64,000 nt of DNA from Rhodobacteraceae bacterium QY30 (GTDB lineage Bacteria; Pseudomonadota; Alphaproteobacteria; Rhodobacterales; Rhodobacteraceae): NCBI GenBank assembly GCA_002356635.1, contig CP023454.1, positions 2,402,501 through 2,466,500 on the forward strand. The letters run 5' to 3'. Shown in pieces: positions 7,054 to 15,945 of the stretch. Under the pieces are notes generated by a model. That model was not told where the DNA came from. It did no database searches and saw only the letters and a program-made list of their open reading frames with translations. Each line of letters starts with the position of its first letter. The first letter of the stretch is position 1. The translations under genes and the position numbers were made by a program.

Positions 7054-9987
7054 TCACAGCGCCGCGTCGCAGCGGGCGCAGGTTCCGGGGTGGCTGTGGG
7101 TGCCGACGTCAGGCAGGATTTTCCAGCAGCGTTGGCACTTCTCACCCTCGGCCAATTCAAAGACCACACCCACGCCCGGCACGTCCGGCAGGCGAAACGC
7201 CTCGGACGGGGCCGGATCGCCGGTCAGAACCAGCGCCGAGGTGATGCACAGATCGGCGAAGTCGACCGTCTTCAGCGCCGCCAGGACAGTCGCATCCTCG
7301 ACATGCACGACGGGCGCGGCCTCAAGGCTTGCGCCGATGACCTTGGCGGTGCGCTGCACTTCAAGTGCCGCCGTCACAACGCGGCGAGTGCGGCGCAGAC
7401 CGTCCCATTTCTGGGCCAGTGCCTCGTCCAGCCACTGCGCCGGGGTTTCAGGAATGTCCACCAGATGGACCGAGGAGCCTTCGCCGGGGAAACGGCAGAG
7501 CCAGACTTCTTCCATCGTGAAGACCAGGATCGGCGCGAGCCAGGTGGTCAGGCGATGGAAGAGGATATCCAGCACCGTCCGCGCGGCCCGGCGGCGCAAG
7601 CTGCCGGGCGCGTCGCAATACAGGCTGTCCTTGCGGATATCGAAGTAGAAGGCCGACAGATCGACCGTGCAGAAAGTGAAGAGCGTCTGGAAAACGCCTT
7701 GGAAGTCATAGGCCTGGTAGCCTTTTCTCACAACTTGATCCAGCTCGGCCAAGCGGTGCAGGACCCAGCGCTCCAGTTCGGGCATTTCGGCGGGCTCCAC
7801 CCGCTCTGCTTCGGTAAAGCCGTCAAGGTTCCCCAGAAGGAAGCGCATGGTGTTGCGCAGCCTGCGATAGCTGTCGGCGGTGCCCTTCAGGATTTCCTTC
7901 CCGATCCGCAGATCGACCGTGTAATCCGCCTGCGCCACCCACAACCGCAGGATATCCGCGCCATATTCACCGATCACCTCTTGCGGGGCCACGGTATTGC
8001 CCAGCGACTTGGACATCTTCATGCCCTTCTCGTCCAGCGTGAAGCCATGCGTCAGCACCCCGCGGTACGGCGCCCGCCCCTTGGTGCCACAGGCTTGCAG
8101 CATGGACGAATGGAACCAACCGCGATGCTGGTCGGTGCCTTCTAGATACAGATCCGCAATCCCGTCCGGGGTGCCATCCGCACGGTCACGCAGCACGAAG
8201 GCATGGGTAGATCCGCTGTCGAACCACACGTCCAGCACATCGTAGACCTGTTCATAATCCGACGGATTCACGATGCCATCCAGCATCTTTTCCTTGAATC
8301 CTTGCACATACCAGACATCCGCGCCCTCGGCTTCAAAGGCCGCGACGATGCGGGCGTTGACCTGCGGATCGCGCAGCAGGAAGTCGGCGTCGGTCGGCCG
8401 CGCGCCCTTCTTCACGAAGCAGGTCAGCGGTACGCCCCAGGCGCGCTGGCGGCTCAGCACCCAGTCAGGCCGCGCCTCGATCATGGAATACAGGCGGTTG
8501 CGTCCCGACACCGGGGTGAAGGTCACCAGATCGTTGATCGAGGTCAGCGCGCGGGCGCGGATTGTGTCGCCATAGGTCGACATGCCATCATCCAGCTTGT
8601 GGTCGATGGCGGCAAACCATTGCGGCGTGTTGCGATAGATCAGTGGCGCCTTCGACCGCCAGGAATGCGGGTAGCTGTGCTTGAGCTTCCCCTTGGCCAG
8701 AAGCGCAGCTTGCGCGGCCATCGCCTTGATATTGCTGACGTTCGCGGGGCCTTCCTTGCCATCGGGCAGGATGATCGCCTGCCCGCCGAACACCGGCAGG
8801 TCGGCGCGGTAGCTGCCGTCGGGTTCGACATTGTAGGTCATGGGCAGGCCGAATTTGAGGCCCAGTTGATAGTCGTCGTCGCCGTGCGAAGGCGCGGTGT
8901 GGACGAAGCCGGTCCCGGCGTCCTCGGTCACATGATCGCCGGGCAGCATGGGCACGTCATAGTCCCATTCTCCGTTTCCGCCTTCGATGCCACGATAAGG
9001 ATGGGCCAGGGTCAGGGCCGCGAGTTCCTCGGCCAACACATCGCGAAGGCGCTTGTGCACCGCGACCCGCGCCGACACCAGCACGCCTTCGGCCAGCGCG
9101 TCGGCCAGGATCAGACGCTCCCCGACCTTCGCTTGCGAGTTTTCGCCTGTCTCGACAACCTCATAAAGCCCGTAGCTTACCGACGGTCCGAAGGCCACCG
9201 CGCGGTTCTGCGGGATCGTCCAGGGGGTCGTGGTCCAGATCACCACCGACAAGGGTTTCTCTTTTGCATAAATACTCAGATCTGACGCCGCCGCGCCGAA
9301 GGCCACTGGGGTAAAGCGCACCCAGACCTGATGGCTGGTGTGGTCGTGATACTCCACCTCCGCCTCGGCCAGCGCGGTTTTCTCAACGGGCGACCACATC
9401 ACCGGCTTCGACCCCTGATACAGGCTACCGTTCATCAGGAACTTCATGAACTCCTCGGCGATCACCGCTTCGGCGTGGAAATCCATGGTCAGGTAGGGAT
9501 CGGCCCAGTTGCCGGTGACGCCCAGGCGCTTGAACTCCTCGCGCTGGATGTCGATCCAGCCTTCAGCGAACTTGCGGCATTCCTGGCGGAAGGCCACCAC
9601 GTCCACGTCATCCTTGTTCAGCCCCTTGGCGCGATACTGTTCCTCGATCTTCCATTCGATCGGCAGGCCGTGGCAGTCCCAGCCCGGCACATAGCGCGCA
9701 TCGCGGCCCAGCATCTGCTGGCTGCGGACGATGAAGTCCTTCAGGATCTTGTTCAGCGCGTGGCCGATGTGCAGATGGCCGTTCGCATAGGGCGGTCCGT
9801 CGTGCAGGACGAAGGGCGTGCGTCCCTGTTTTTCGCGCAGCCGGTCGTAAACGCCGATCCGCGCCCAGCGCGCCAGCCAGTCCGGTTCGCGCTGCGGCAG
9901 GCCCGCGCGCATCGGGAATTCGGTTTCAGGCAGGAAGACGGTCGAACGGTAGTCGGGGGCGGAAGCTTCGGGCGTATCGGCGCACAT
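7054..9987 (-). CDS. ileS: Isoleucyl-tRNA synthetase
   Basis: Class I aminoacyl-tRNA synthetase of 977 residues that charges tRNA-Ile and edits mischarged valine. HIGH is exact at residues 73-76 and KMSKS at 657-661. The CP1 editing domain includes WTTTPWTIPQNRA (about 251-263). The C-terminus carries the Zn-ribbon CQRCW...CARC. The ATG at 9987 has AAGGA nine bases upstream, so the 18-residue extension to 10041 is rejected. Residues about 237-245 (LSIYAKEKP), just before the WTTTPWT motif, are encoded by a sequence resembling a non-coding motif at 37941-37964. It is divergent from the Rrf2 regulator. Confidence 0.97.
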   Translation of the reverse strand: MCADTPEASAPDYRSTVFLPETEFPMRAGLPQREPDWLARWARIGVYDRLREKQGRTPFVLHDGPPYANGHLHIGHALNKILKDFIVRSQQMLGRDARYVPGWDCHGLPIEWKIEEQYRAKGLNKDDVDVVAFRQECRKFAEGWIDIQREEFKRLGVTGNWADPYLTMDFHAEAVIAEEFMKFLMNGSLYQGSKPVMWSPVEKTALAEAEVEYHDHTSHQVWVRFTPVAFGAAASDLSIYAKEKPLSVVIWTTTPWTIPQNRAVAFGPSVSYGLYEVVETGENSQAKVGERLILADALAEGVLVSARVAVHKRLRDVLAEELAALTLAHPYRGIEGGNGEWDYDVPMLPGDHVTEDAGTGFVHTAPSHGDDDYQLGLKFGLPMTYNVEPDGSYRADLPVFGGQAIILPDGKEGPANVSNIKAMAAQAALLAKGKLKHSYPHSWRSKAPLIYRNTPQWFAAIDHKLDDGMSTYGDTIRARALTSINDLVTFTPVSGRNRLYSMIEARPDWVLSRQRAWGVPLTCFVKKGARPTDADFLLRDPQVNARIVAAFEAEGADVWYVQGFKEKMLDGIVNPSDYEQVYDVLDVWFDSGSTHAFVLRDRADGTPDGIADLYLEGTDQHRGWFHSSMLQACGTKGRAPYRGVLTHGFTLDEKGMKMSKSLGNTVAPQEVIGEYGADILRLWVAQADYTVDLRIGKEILKGTADSYRRLRNTMRFLLGNLDGFTEAERVEPAEMPELERWVLHRLAELDQVVRKGYQAYDFQGVFQTLFTFCTVDLSAFYFDIRKDSLYCDAPGSLRRRAARTVLDILFHRLTTWLAPILVFTMEEVWLCRFPGEGSSVHLVDIPETPAQWLDEALAQKWDGLRRTRRVVTAALEVQRTAKVIGASLEAAPVVHVEDATVLAALKTVDFADLCITSALVLTGDPAPSEAFRLPDVPGVGVVFELAEGEKCQRCWKILPDVGTHSHPGTCARCDAAL
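9254..9277 (-). repeat. Dispersed-repeat-like motif inside ileS
   Basis: On the minus strand this 24-mer (GAGTATTTATGC, then AAAAGAGAAACC) matches the 24-mer at 37941-37964 at 19 of 24 positions. It sits in frame inside ileS and encodes LSIYAKEKP. The other copy is non-coding and is followed by the GC-rich CCGCCGGAGGC. The class resembles short intergenic repeats common in Rhodobacteraceae, which is from memory and not verified here. Confidence 0.4.
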
Positions 9988-10235
9988 GGCGGGCAGTCCT
10001 TCGGAAATGTCTTTGGATCGGCAGACGGTGCGCCAAGGCATGCACCTTTTCCCCGGCGCCTGATCTGTCAGGACGCCGGGCCGCTAATTCGACGCGTCAG
10101 GCGCAGCGGGCGGTTCATGCGGGCCTTATAGGAAAGGGCCACGGCAGCGTAAAGTGTCCTGCAAAAGTGGCGCGATTTCCGCACTCCGCGCGGGTCTCCC
10201 TTGAACCGGGGGGGAATCGGCCTTACGCAGAATTC

Positions 10236-10742
10236 ATGATCTCGCAAAAGACGAAATACGCGCTGAAGGCCCTGCTGACGCTGGCGGATGAAGCCGCGCG
10301 CCCCAAGCCCGAGGCGCTGACGATCGAAGAGATCGCGCGCCGGTCGCAGGCGCCGAAGCGGTTTCTGGAACATATCCTTCTGGACCTGCGCAACACCGGG
10401 ATCATCGACAGCCGCCGGGGCCGGTCGGGTGGCTACCTGCTGGTCCGCGATCCGGCAACGGTGTCGATCGGCGCGCTTCTGCGGCAGGTCGACGGACCGA
10501 TCGCGCCCCTGCCCTGTCTGTCGCGCACTGCTTATGCCCGCTGCGAGGATTGCGAAGACGAAGCCACCTGCCGGGTGCGCCGCACCTTTTCGCAAGTGTT
10601 CTATGCCTATCTCCTGTTGATCGAGTCGCTGACACTTGCGGATCTCGCCTCCCGCGACGGTGAGGCCGTGCATCTTGAGGCGCTTCTCGATGCCTCCGGC
10701 CCCACGGCGAACGGCACGCCGATTTCCCCCGCTGCCAAGTGA
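10236..10742 (+). CDS. Rrf2 family transcriptional regulator with four-cysteine cluster
   Basis: 168-residue Rrf2-type winged-helix regulator. The N-terminal MISQKTKYALKAL and the GGYLLVRDP wing are typical. Four cysteines (C94, C103, C106, C112) fall in the region where IscR, NsrR and RirA bind an Fe-S cluster, so it may sense iron, NO or redox state. The spacing differs from the three-cysteine IscR pattern (C92, C98, C104). The ATG at 10236 is chosen over the upstream in-frame ATG at 10167 because family members start at MIS/MRL. The gene stands alone between ileS and the ABC operon. Confidence 0.88.
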   Translation: MISQKTKYALKALLTLADEAARPKPEALTIEEIARRSQAPKRFLEHILLDLRNTGIIDSRRGRSGGYLLVRDPATVSIGALLRQVDGPIAPLPCLSRTAYARCEDCEDEATCRVRRTFSQVFYAYLLLIESLTLADLASRDGEAVHLEALLDASGPTANGTPISPAAK

Positions 10743-10788
10743 CCTTCCGCGGCCGCCGGAGGTTCCGGCGCGCAGGATCGAAGGCCGC

Positions 10789-10817
10789 CCGTCACGAATC
10801 CTTCATCCGAATGTCTG
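10789..10817 (+). promoter_or_regulatory. Candidate Pho-box-like array upstream of ABC operon
   Basis: Three heptamers in 11-nt phase: CCGTCAC (10789-10795), CCTTCAT (10800-10806) and ATGTCTG (10811-10817), separated by 4-nt spacers. They match the PhoB heptamer CTGTCAT at 5, 5 and 4 of 7 positions. A further pair, CCGTCAC and CTGAAAT, lies at 10834-10851 with the same spacing. Phasing and place fit PhoB control of the operon, but each unit is degenerate. Confidence 0.35.
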
Positions 10818-10891
10818 AAAAACAACGATAATTCCGTCACCAGACTGAAATGAAACCCGCCGATGGTCCGCCGCATCAATTGGGGCTGACC

Positions 10892-12067
10892 ATGACCGCG
10901 ACCGTATCCATTTCCGCCATCGAGAAACGATTTGGCGCCACCCAGACGTTGAAGGGGGTGTCGGTCGATGTTGCGGCGGGCGAATTCCTGACGCTGGTTG
11001 GGCCATCCGGGTGCGGGAAATCCACGCTTTTGCGCATTCTTGCGGGGCTTATCCCGCAAGACGGCGGCACCATCCACATCGACGGCGCCCCGGTCGACCA
11101 TCTGGCGCCGAAAGACCGGGACGTGTCGATGGTGTTCCAAAGCTACGCGCTTTATCCGCACATGACGGTGCGCGAAAACATCTCGACACCGCTTCGGGTG
11201 CAGAAGCTGCACCGGTCGGCGCGGATGCCTGTCATCGGGCGCTTCGTTCCCGGTCAGGCAACGGCGCGAGCGGAAATCGCTTCGGCGGTGGAGGCGGTGG
11301 CCCGGCAGGTGGAAATCGAATCCCTGCTCAGCCGTCGTCCGGCGCAGCTTTCGGGCGGCCAGCGGCAGCGCGTGGCGCTTGCGCGCGCGATGGTACGCCA
11401 GCCGCGCGTTTTCCTGATGGATGAACCGCTGTCGAACCTTGATGCGCGGCTACGGGTCCATATGCGGGGCGAACTGTCCGAACTGCACCGGCAGCTGGGG
11501 GCAACCTTCGTTTACGTGACCCATGACCAGGTCGAGGCGATGACGATGTCGACCCGCGTTGCCCTGATGATGGAGGGCGAAATCATCCAGGTCGCCCCGC
11601 CGCAGGAGATCTACGCCAACCCCGCCGATATTCGCGTCGCGCGCTTCATCGGCTCGCCCGAGATCAACCTGTTCGCCGCCGAGGCCGACGACCAGGGCCA
11701 GGTGTCCGTCGCCGGCCGACCGACCGGTCTGCGCACGAAACCCAAGGGGCCGCTGACCATCGGCCTGCGTCCCGAAGTCATCGCGGTGAATGGCGGCCCC
11801 TCCGATATCGCGATCCCCGCCCGTCTCAACCGGATGGAGCGTCTGGGCCACGATGTGCTGCTGCACGTCCGCCCCGAAGTGGATGCAGATACCAGCGCCA
11901 TTGTCCGCGTTTCGGCGGCCGAGGTCGAGGCGCTGCGGATGCGCGGCCATCTTGAGGAACGGCTGACGCTTGGGGCACCGGCCGCCAGCGCGCTTTTGTT
12001 CGCGGCGGATGGCAAGCGGCTTCCGTCGAGGGCGGCGCAGGGCGTTCAAGCGGCGGAGAGGGTCTGA
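10892..12067 (+). CDS. ABC importer ATPase (UgpC/MalK type)
   Basis: 391-residue nucleotide-binding subunit of a carbohydrate-type ABC importer. Walker A GPSGCGKST is at residues 37-45, Q-loop Q83, signature LSGGQ 153-157, Walker B VFLMDEP 173-179, followed by the D-loop SNLDAR and the switch histidine in THD. The C-terminal third is an OB/TOBE-type regulatory domain as in MalK and UgpC. An extra segment of about 20 residues (about 105-130) separates the Q-loop helix from the signature region. The start at 10892 fits the family alignment better than the upstream ATG at 10850. It is the first gene of a six-gene operon; its stop lies 3 bases before the permease ATG. Confidence 0.93.
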   Translation: MTATVSISAIEKRFGATQTLKGVSVDVAAGEFLTLVGPSGCGKSTLLRILAGLIPQDGGTIHIDGAPVDHLAPKDRDVSMVFQSYALYPHMTVRENISTPLRVQKLHRSARMPVIGRFVPGQATARAEIASAVEAVARQVEIESLLSRRPAQLSGGQRQRVALARAMVRQPRVFLMDEPLSNLDARLRVHMRGELSELHRQLGATFVYVTHDQVEAMTMSTRVALMMEGEIIQVAPPQEIYANPADIRVARFIGSPEINLFAAEADDQGQVSVAGRPTGLRTKPKGPLTIGLRPEVIAVNGGPSDIAIPARLNRMERLGHDVLLHVRPEVDADTSAIVRVSAAEVEALRMRGHLEERLTLGAPAASALLFAADGKRLPSRAAQGVQAAERV

Positions 12068-12070
12068 GGG

Positions 12071-13000
12071 ATGACCGACCTGGCCCTTCACACCCCTGCG
12101 CCGGACCGCGCGCAGCGGCGCCGCTTTGGCGCGCGGATCTCCCCCGCCTTTGGCTATGCCTTCGCCCTGCCCTCGTTCCTGTTGATGCTGGGGGTGCTGC
12201 TTCTGCCCATCGCGCTTGTCATCGCGATGAGCTTCACGGATTACGAACTGGGCGCGACAGAGTTTTCGTTTGTCGGGCTTGAGAACTACGCAACCCTGAC
12301 GGATGACCGCGGCTTCTGGAAGGCGCTCATCAACACCCTTTACTATGTGGCGCTTGTGGTGCCGACCTCGGTGGTGCTGGGGCTCTTGCTGGCGGTGTTG
12401 GTCAACGGACTGACGCACGGGCGGAAATTCTATCAGGTCGCGTTCTTCCTGCCGGTCACCTCGACGCTGATCGCCATGGCGACGGTCTGGAAATACCTGC
12501 TTCACGGCACCATCGGACCGGTCAATCACCTGCTTGTGGCGTTGGGACTGCCCAGCATCGAATTCTTTGGCGACCCGAATTTCGTGATGCCGGCGCTTGC
12601 GATCATCGGGATCTGGGCGCTGACCGGCTTCAACATGGTGCTGTTCACTTCGGGCCTGACCGCCATCCCGGAAGAGCTTTACGAGGCCTCGGCCGTAGAC
12701 GGCATCGACAGCCCGCTGGAGCGGTTCTTCACCGTGACGCTGCCGATGCTGGGGCCGACCACGATGTTCGTCGTCATCACCACCTCGATCACCGCGTTCA
12801 AGGTCTTCGACACGGTGGCGGTGCTGACCCGCGGCGGACCGCAGGGGGCAAGCGACGTGCTTCTCTACATCAATTATCTTGAAGGCTTTCAGTACATGCG
12901 CATCGGCCTCGCCTCGGCGATCACGGTCGTCTTCCTGGGCATCATCCTGATCCTGTCGCTTGTCCAGGCGCGGATCATCGAACGGAAGGTCCATTACTGA
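12071..13000 (+). CDS. ABC importer permease subunit 1 (UgpA/MalF type)
   Basis: 309-residue inner membrane permease with six hydrophobic segments, the first at about residues 30-55 (FALPSFLLMLGVLLLPIALV). The EAA loop that contacts the ATPase is visible as EELYEASAVDGIDSPLERFF at about 200-220, with the conserved EA...DG. It begins 3 bases after the ATPase stop, and its last base is the first base of the next permease gene. It forms the transmembrane heterodimer with the 13000-13854 product. Confidence 0.93.
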   Translation: MTDLALHTPAPDRAQRRRFGARISPAFGYAFALPSFLLMLGVLLLPIALVIAMSFTDYELGATEFSFVGLENYATLTDDRGFWKALINTLYYVALVVPTSVVLGLLLAVLVNGLTHGRKFYQVAFFLPVTSTLIAMATVWKYLLHGTIGPVNHLLVALGLPSIEFFGDPNFVMPALAIIGIWALTGFNMVLFTSGLTAIPEELYEASAVDGIDSPLERFFTVTLPMLGPTTMFVVITTSITAFKVFDTVAVLTRGGPQGASDVLLYINYLEGFQYMRIGLASAITVVFLGIILILSLVQARIIERKVHY

Positions 13001-13854
13001 TGTCGCGGGTCCGATCCTTCCTGACGCGCATCGGCTTTGGGCCGGGCCAGATCGCCATGCATCTGTTCCTTCTGGTCTGCGCCTTTGCGATGGTCTTTCC
13101 CTTCTACTGGATGGTGCTGACCGCCTTCCGGCCCTCGCAAGAGGTGTTCCTGCCGACGTTCCACTGGCTGCCGCAGGAATTCGTGGGCTTTGACAATTTC
13201 CGCGATGCCTTCGCCAAGGCGCCGCTCTGGCGGTTCATGGCCAACGGCTTGATCGTCTGCGCGGGCATCCTTGTGGTGCAGCTTCTGACGGCGATCCCTT
13301 GCGCCTATGCCCTGGCGAAGTTCGAATTCCGCGGACGCCAGGCGCTGTTCGCGCTGGTACTGTTCGGGCTTTGCGTTCCGGTTCAGGTGCCGGCGCTGCC
13401 GCTTTATCTGGGCCTTGCCTTCACCGGAACGCTCGACAGCTATTTTTCGATGATGCTGCCGTTCTTCCTGTCGGTCTTCGCGATCTTCCTGTTCCGCCAG
13501 GTATTCCGGTCCTTCCCCGATGACATCATCCACGCCGCGCGTCTGGATGGCATGGGCGAATTCGAAATCCTGTGGCGTATCGTCGTCCCCAGCGCCAAGC
13601 CCGCCATCGCGGCCTTCGCGGTCTTTTCGATCACGGCGCACTGGAACGACCTTTACTGGCCGCTGGTCGTGGTCACGAGCCCGGAACTGGCGCCGCCGCC
13701 GCTTGGCATGATGTATTTCCGCGATACCGACCTTGGTTCCAGCTTCGGGTCGCTGATGGCGGCGGCCACGGTGCTGACGGCGCCGCTCATGATCCTTTTC
13801 CTCTTTGCCCAACGCCACTTCATCCGCGGGATCACGATGACCGGCGTGAAGTAG
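13000..13854 (+). CDS. ABC importer permease subunit 2 (UgpE/MalG type)
   Basis: 284-residue inner membrane permease, six predicted transmembrane segments. The first is AMHLFLLVCAFAMVFPFYWM, followed by the VLTAFRPSQEVF periplasmic start typical of MalG-like subunits. The EAA loop reads DDIIHAARLDGMGEFEILWR at about 170-190. The ATG shares one base with the previous stop. The pair with the upstream permease and the UgpC-like ATPase defines a type I importer for sugars or related polar solutes. Confidence 0.93.
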   Translation: MSRVRSFLTRIGFGPGQIAMHLFLLVCAFAMVFPFYWMVLTAFRPSQEVFLPTFHWLPQEFVGFDNFRDAFAKAPLWRFMANGLIVCAGILVVQLLTAIPCAYALAKFEFRGRQALFALVLFGLCVPVQVPALPLYLGLAFTGTLDSYFSMMLPFFLSVFAIFLFRQVFRSFPDDIIHAARLDGMGEFEILWRIVVPSAKPAIAAFAVFSITAHWNDLYWPLVVVTSPELAPPPLGMMYFRDTDLGSSFGSLMAAATVLTAPLMILFLFAQRHFIRGITMTGVK

Positions 13855-13916
13855 CCCCGGGCCCCCACCCAGGGGGCCTGTTCCGAAGTCACCATCCCAC
13901 CCTCAAGGAGTATTCC

Positions 13917-15194
13917 ATGAAACCCGTTTTCAAGGCCGCCCTGGCCAGCGCCGGCGTGATGCTGGCCGCAACGGCCGTGCAGGCCGAAGTGACGATCGAG
14001 GTCGAACACTTCAGCCCCTCGCACAATGTGTTCCATGAAGCCGTCGCGGATGCCTTCATGAAGAAGCACCCCGACATCAAGATCAAGTTCCGCAACGCGC
14101 TGCCCAGCTATGACGAACAGCACCAGTCCATGCTGCGGGAATCGATGACCAACAACCTGCCCGACGTCTACCATTCGGGTTTCCACCTGCTGCCGGAAGT
14201 CGTGCTGCAGCTGGAAAAGAAGGGTCAGGTCATTGCCCTTGACGACTATATGGCCAAGGAAGGCCAGGCTTGGGTCGATACCAACTACGAACCCTCGATC
14301 CTCAACCTCGGCAAGGTTGACGGCAAGCAGTATGGCATCGGCTTCAACGCCTCGACGCCCATCGTGTTCTACAACGCCGATCTGGTGAAACAGGCCGGTG
14401 GCGACCCCGAGAACTTCCCGACCAACTGGGCCGACCTTGTCGCCCTTGGCGCCAAGATCAAGGCGCTGGGTGGCGATGTCGACGGTTTCGCCTATGACGT
14501 TCATGCCTGGCCGGATGACTGGCTGTGGCGCGCGCTCATCCTCCAGCAGGGTGAGAAGATCATGAACGACGACAACAAGACGGTGGCCTTCGGCGGCGAC
14601 AGCGGCCTTCAGGCGCTGAAACTGGCCCGCAGCTTCGTGACCGACGGCGGCATGGTCCTGCGCGACTTCGACCAGTCGCGCCAGCAGTTCGCGGCCGGCA
14701 AGCTGGGCATCATCTTCGCCTCGCCCAACAGCGCGCGCGGCTTCACCGACCTGATCGGCACCCGCTTCAAGCTGATGTCGTCGACCTATCCGGTGGCCAA
14801 CCTGGAAAAGGGCGTCGTTCCGACCGGCGGCAACGCCATGATGATCCTGACCCAGGACAAGGCCCGTCAGGACGCCGCCTGGGAATACATCAAGTTCGCG
14901 ACCAGCGCCGAAGGCCAGACCGTGACCGTGCTGGGTTCGGGCTACATGCCGACGAACAAGGCCGCGCTGGCGCCGGAATACCTGGGCAAGTTCTACGAAG
15001 AAAACCCGAACTGGTACACCAGCATCAAGCAGATCTCGCGCGCGGCGCCCTGGGGCGGCTACCCCGGCACCAATGGCGTGAAGATCTGGCGCGCCCAGCG
15101 CGACCTGATCGGCCAGGTGATGTCGGGTGATCTGACGCCGGAAGACGGTCTGGCGAAGATCACCGAAGAGACTAACGCGCTGCTGCCGAAATAA
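13917..15194 (+). CDS. ABC importer substrate-binding protein (UgpB-like)
   Basis: 425-residue periplasmic binding protein with a Sec signal peptide (cleavage expected after VQA at about residue 23). The fold is SBP_bac_1. The motif GFNASTPIVFYN (about 140-150) corresponds to the NSSTP motif of UgpB-type glycerol-3-phosphate binders, and the SGYMPTNKAA segment near the C-terminus is also UgpB-like. AAGGAG lies eight bases upstream of the ATG at 13917. A perfect hairpin follows the gene, as expected where the binding protein is made in excess. The substrate is not known; glycerol phosphate or a phosphodiester is the best guess, a plain sugar the alternative. Confidence 0.9.
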   Translation: MKPVFKAALASAGVMLAATAVQAEVTIEVEHFSPSHNVFHEAVADAFMKKHPDIKIKFRNALPSYDEQHQSMLRESMTNNLPDVYHSGFHLLPEVVLQLEKKGQVIALDDYMAKEGQAWVDTNYEPSILNLGKVDGKQYGIGFNASTPIVFYNADLVKQAGGDPENFPTNWADLVALGAKIKALGGDVDGFAYDVHAWPDDWLWRALILQQGEKIMNDDNKTVAFGGDSGLQALKLARSFVTDGGMVLRDFDQSRQQFAAGKLGIIFASPNSARGFTDLIGTRFKLMSSTYPVANLEKGVVPTGGNAMMILTQDKARQDAAWEYIKFATSAEGQTVTVLGSGYMPTNKAALAPEYLGKFYEENPNWYTSIKQISRAAPWGGYPGTNGVKIWRAQRDLIGQVMSGDLTPEDGLAKITEETNALLPK

Positions 15195-15205
15195 TCGCTG
15201 CACGC

Positions 15206-15242
15206 GTCGCGCGCCGACCTTTCGGCGCGCGACATCTTTTTC
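15206..15242 (+). terminator. Hairpin with T-run after the binding-protein gene
   Basis: Perfect 12-bp stem GTCGCGCGCCGA (15206-15217) and TCGGCGCGCGAC (15222-15233), loop CCTT, followed by ATCTTTTTC. It lies between the binding-protein gene and the HAD gene in the same direction. It probably acts as a partial terminator or 3' stabiliser that lets the binding protein outnumber the downstream enzymes. Confidence 0.85.
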
Positions 15243-15254
15243 AGGGACCCCATC

Positions 15255-15926
15255 TTGCCCAGCCTGATCATCTTTGACTGCGACGGCGTGCTGGTGGATA
15301 GCGAAATGCTGGCCACCGAAGTGCTGTCGGAGGCGCTTGTTGCGCTTGGCTTCGATCTTTCGCCGGAACAGGCGCTCACCATGCTGGTCGGCCTGGATGC
15401 GGCGGCCGCGCGCGCGCTGCTGGAACACCGCTTCGGCAAGGCCCTGCCCGAAGATTTCGATGCCCAGGTTCTGAACCGCCTGTATCACGCCTTCCGCACC
15501 CGCCTGTCGCCCCTGCCCGGGATCGAGAGCCTTATCGCGGGCCTGGAACAGTCCTGGTGCGTGGCGTCGAACAGCGGCCATGACCGACTGACCCAGACTT
15601 TCGCGGCAACCGGCCTGTCGGAAACGATGGCGGGCCGGATCTTCAGCGCCGATGATGTGGCGAATGGAAAGCCCGCACCCGACCTGTTCCTTTATGCCGC
15701 CGCGCGGATGGGCGGTTTTGCTGCCAGCGACTGCCTTGTGATCGAAGACAGTGTGACCGGCGTTACCGCCGCACGCGCCGCCGGAATGCGCGTCATCGGT
15801 TTTTGCGCTGGCAGCCATATTCGGACGGGCCATGCGGAAAGGCTCCTCTCGATTGGCGCTGAGCGCATCGTGACCAGCCATCTTGACCTTGCGGCGCTGC
15901 TTCATCCGGCCGCCGCCCCCATCTGA
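15255..15926 (+). CDS. HAD-IA family phosphatase/phosphoglucomutase-like
   Basis: 223-residue haloacid dehalogenase superfamily hydrolase. Motif I is FDCDGVLVDSE (residues 7-17, nucleophile D8, acid/base D10), motif II CVASNS, motif III K of NGKPAPD and motif IV VIEDSVTGV. The cap is the small helical insertion after motif I, as in phosphoglycolate phosphatase and beta-phosphoglucomutase. The start is a TTG at 15255, weakly supported by AGGG upstream. It lies between the importer and the PHP gene; a role in dephosphorylating or rearranging the imported compound is inferred. Confidence 0.88.
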   Translation: MPSLIIFDCDGVLVDSEMLATEVLSEALVALGFDLSPEQALTMLVGLDAAAARALLEHRFGKALPEDFDAQVLNRLYHAFRTRLSPLPGIESLIAGLEQSWCVASNSGHDRLTQTFAATGLSETMAGRIFSADDVANGKPAPDLFLYAAARMGGFAASDCLVIEDSVTGVTAARAAGMRVIGFCAGSHIRTGHAERLLSIGAERIVTSHLDLAALLHPAAAPI

Positions 15927-15945
15927 CCGTTAAAGGACCTGACGA

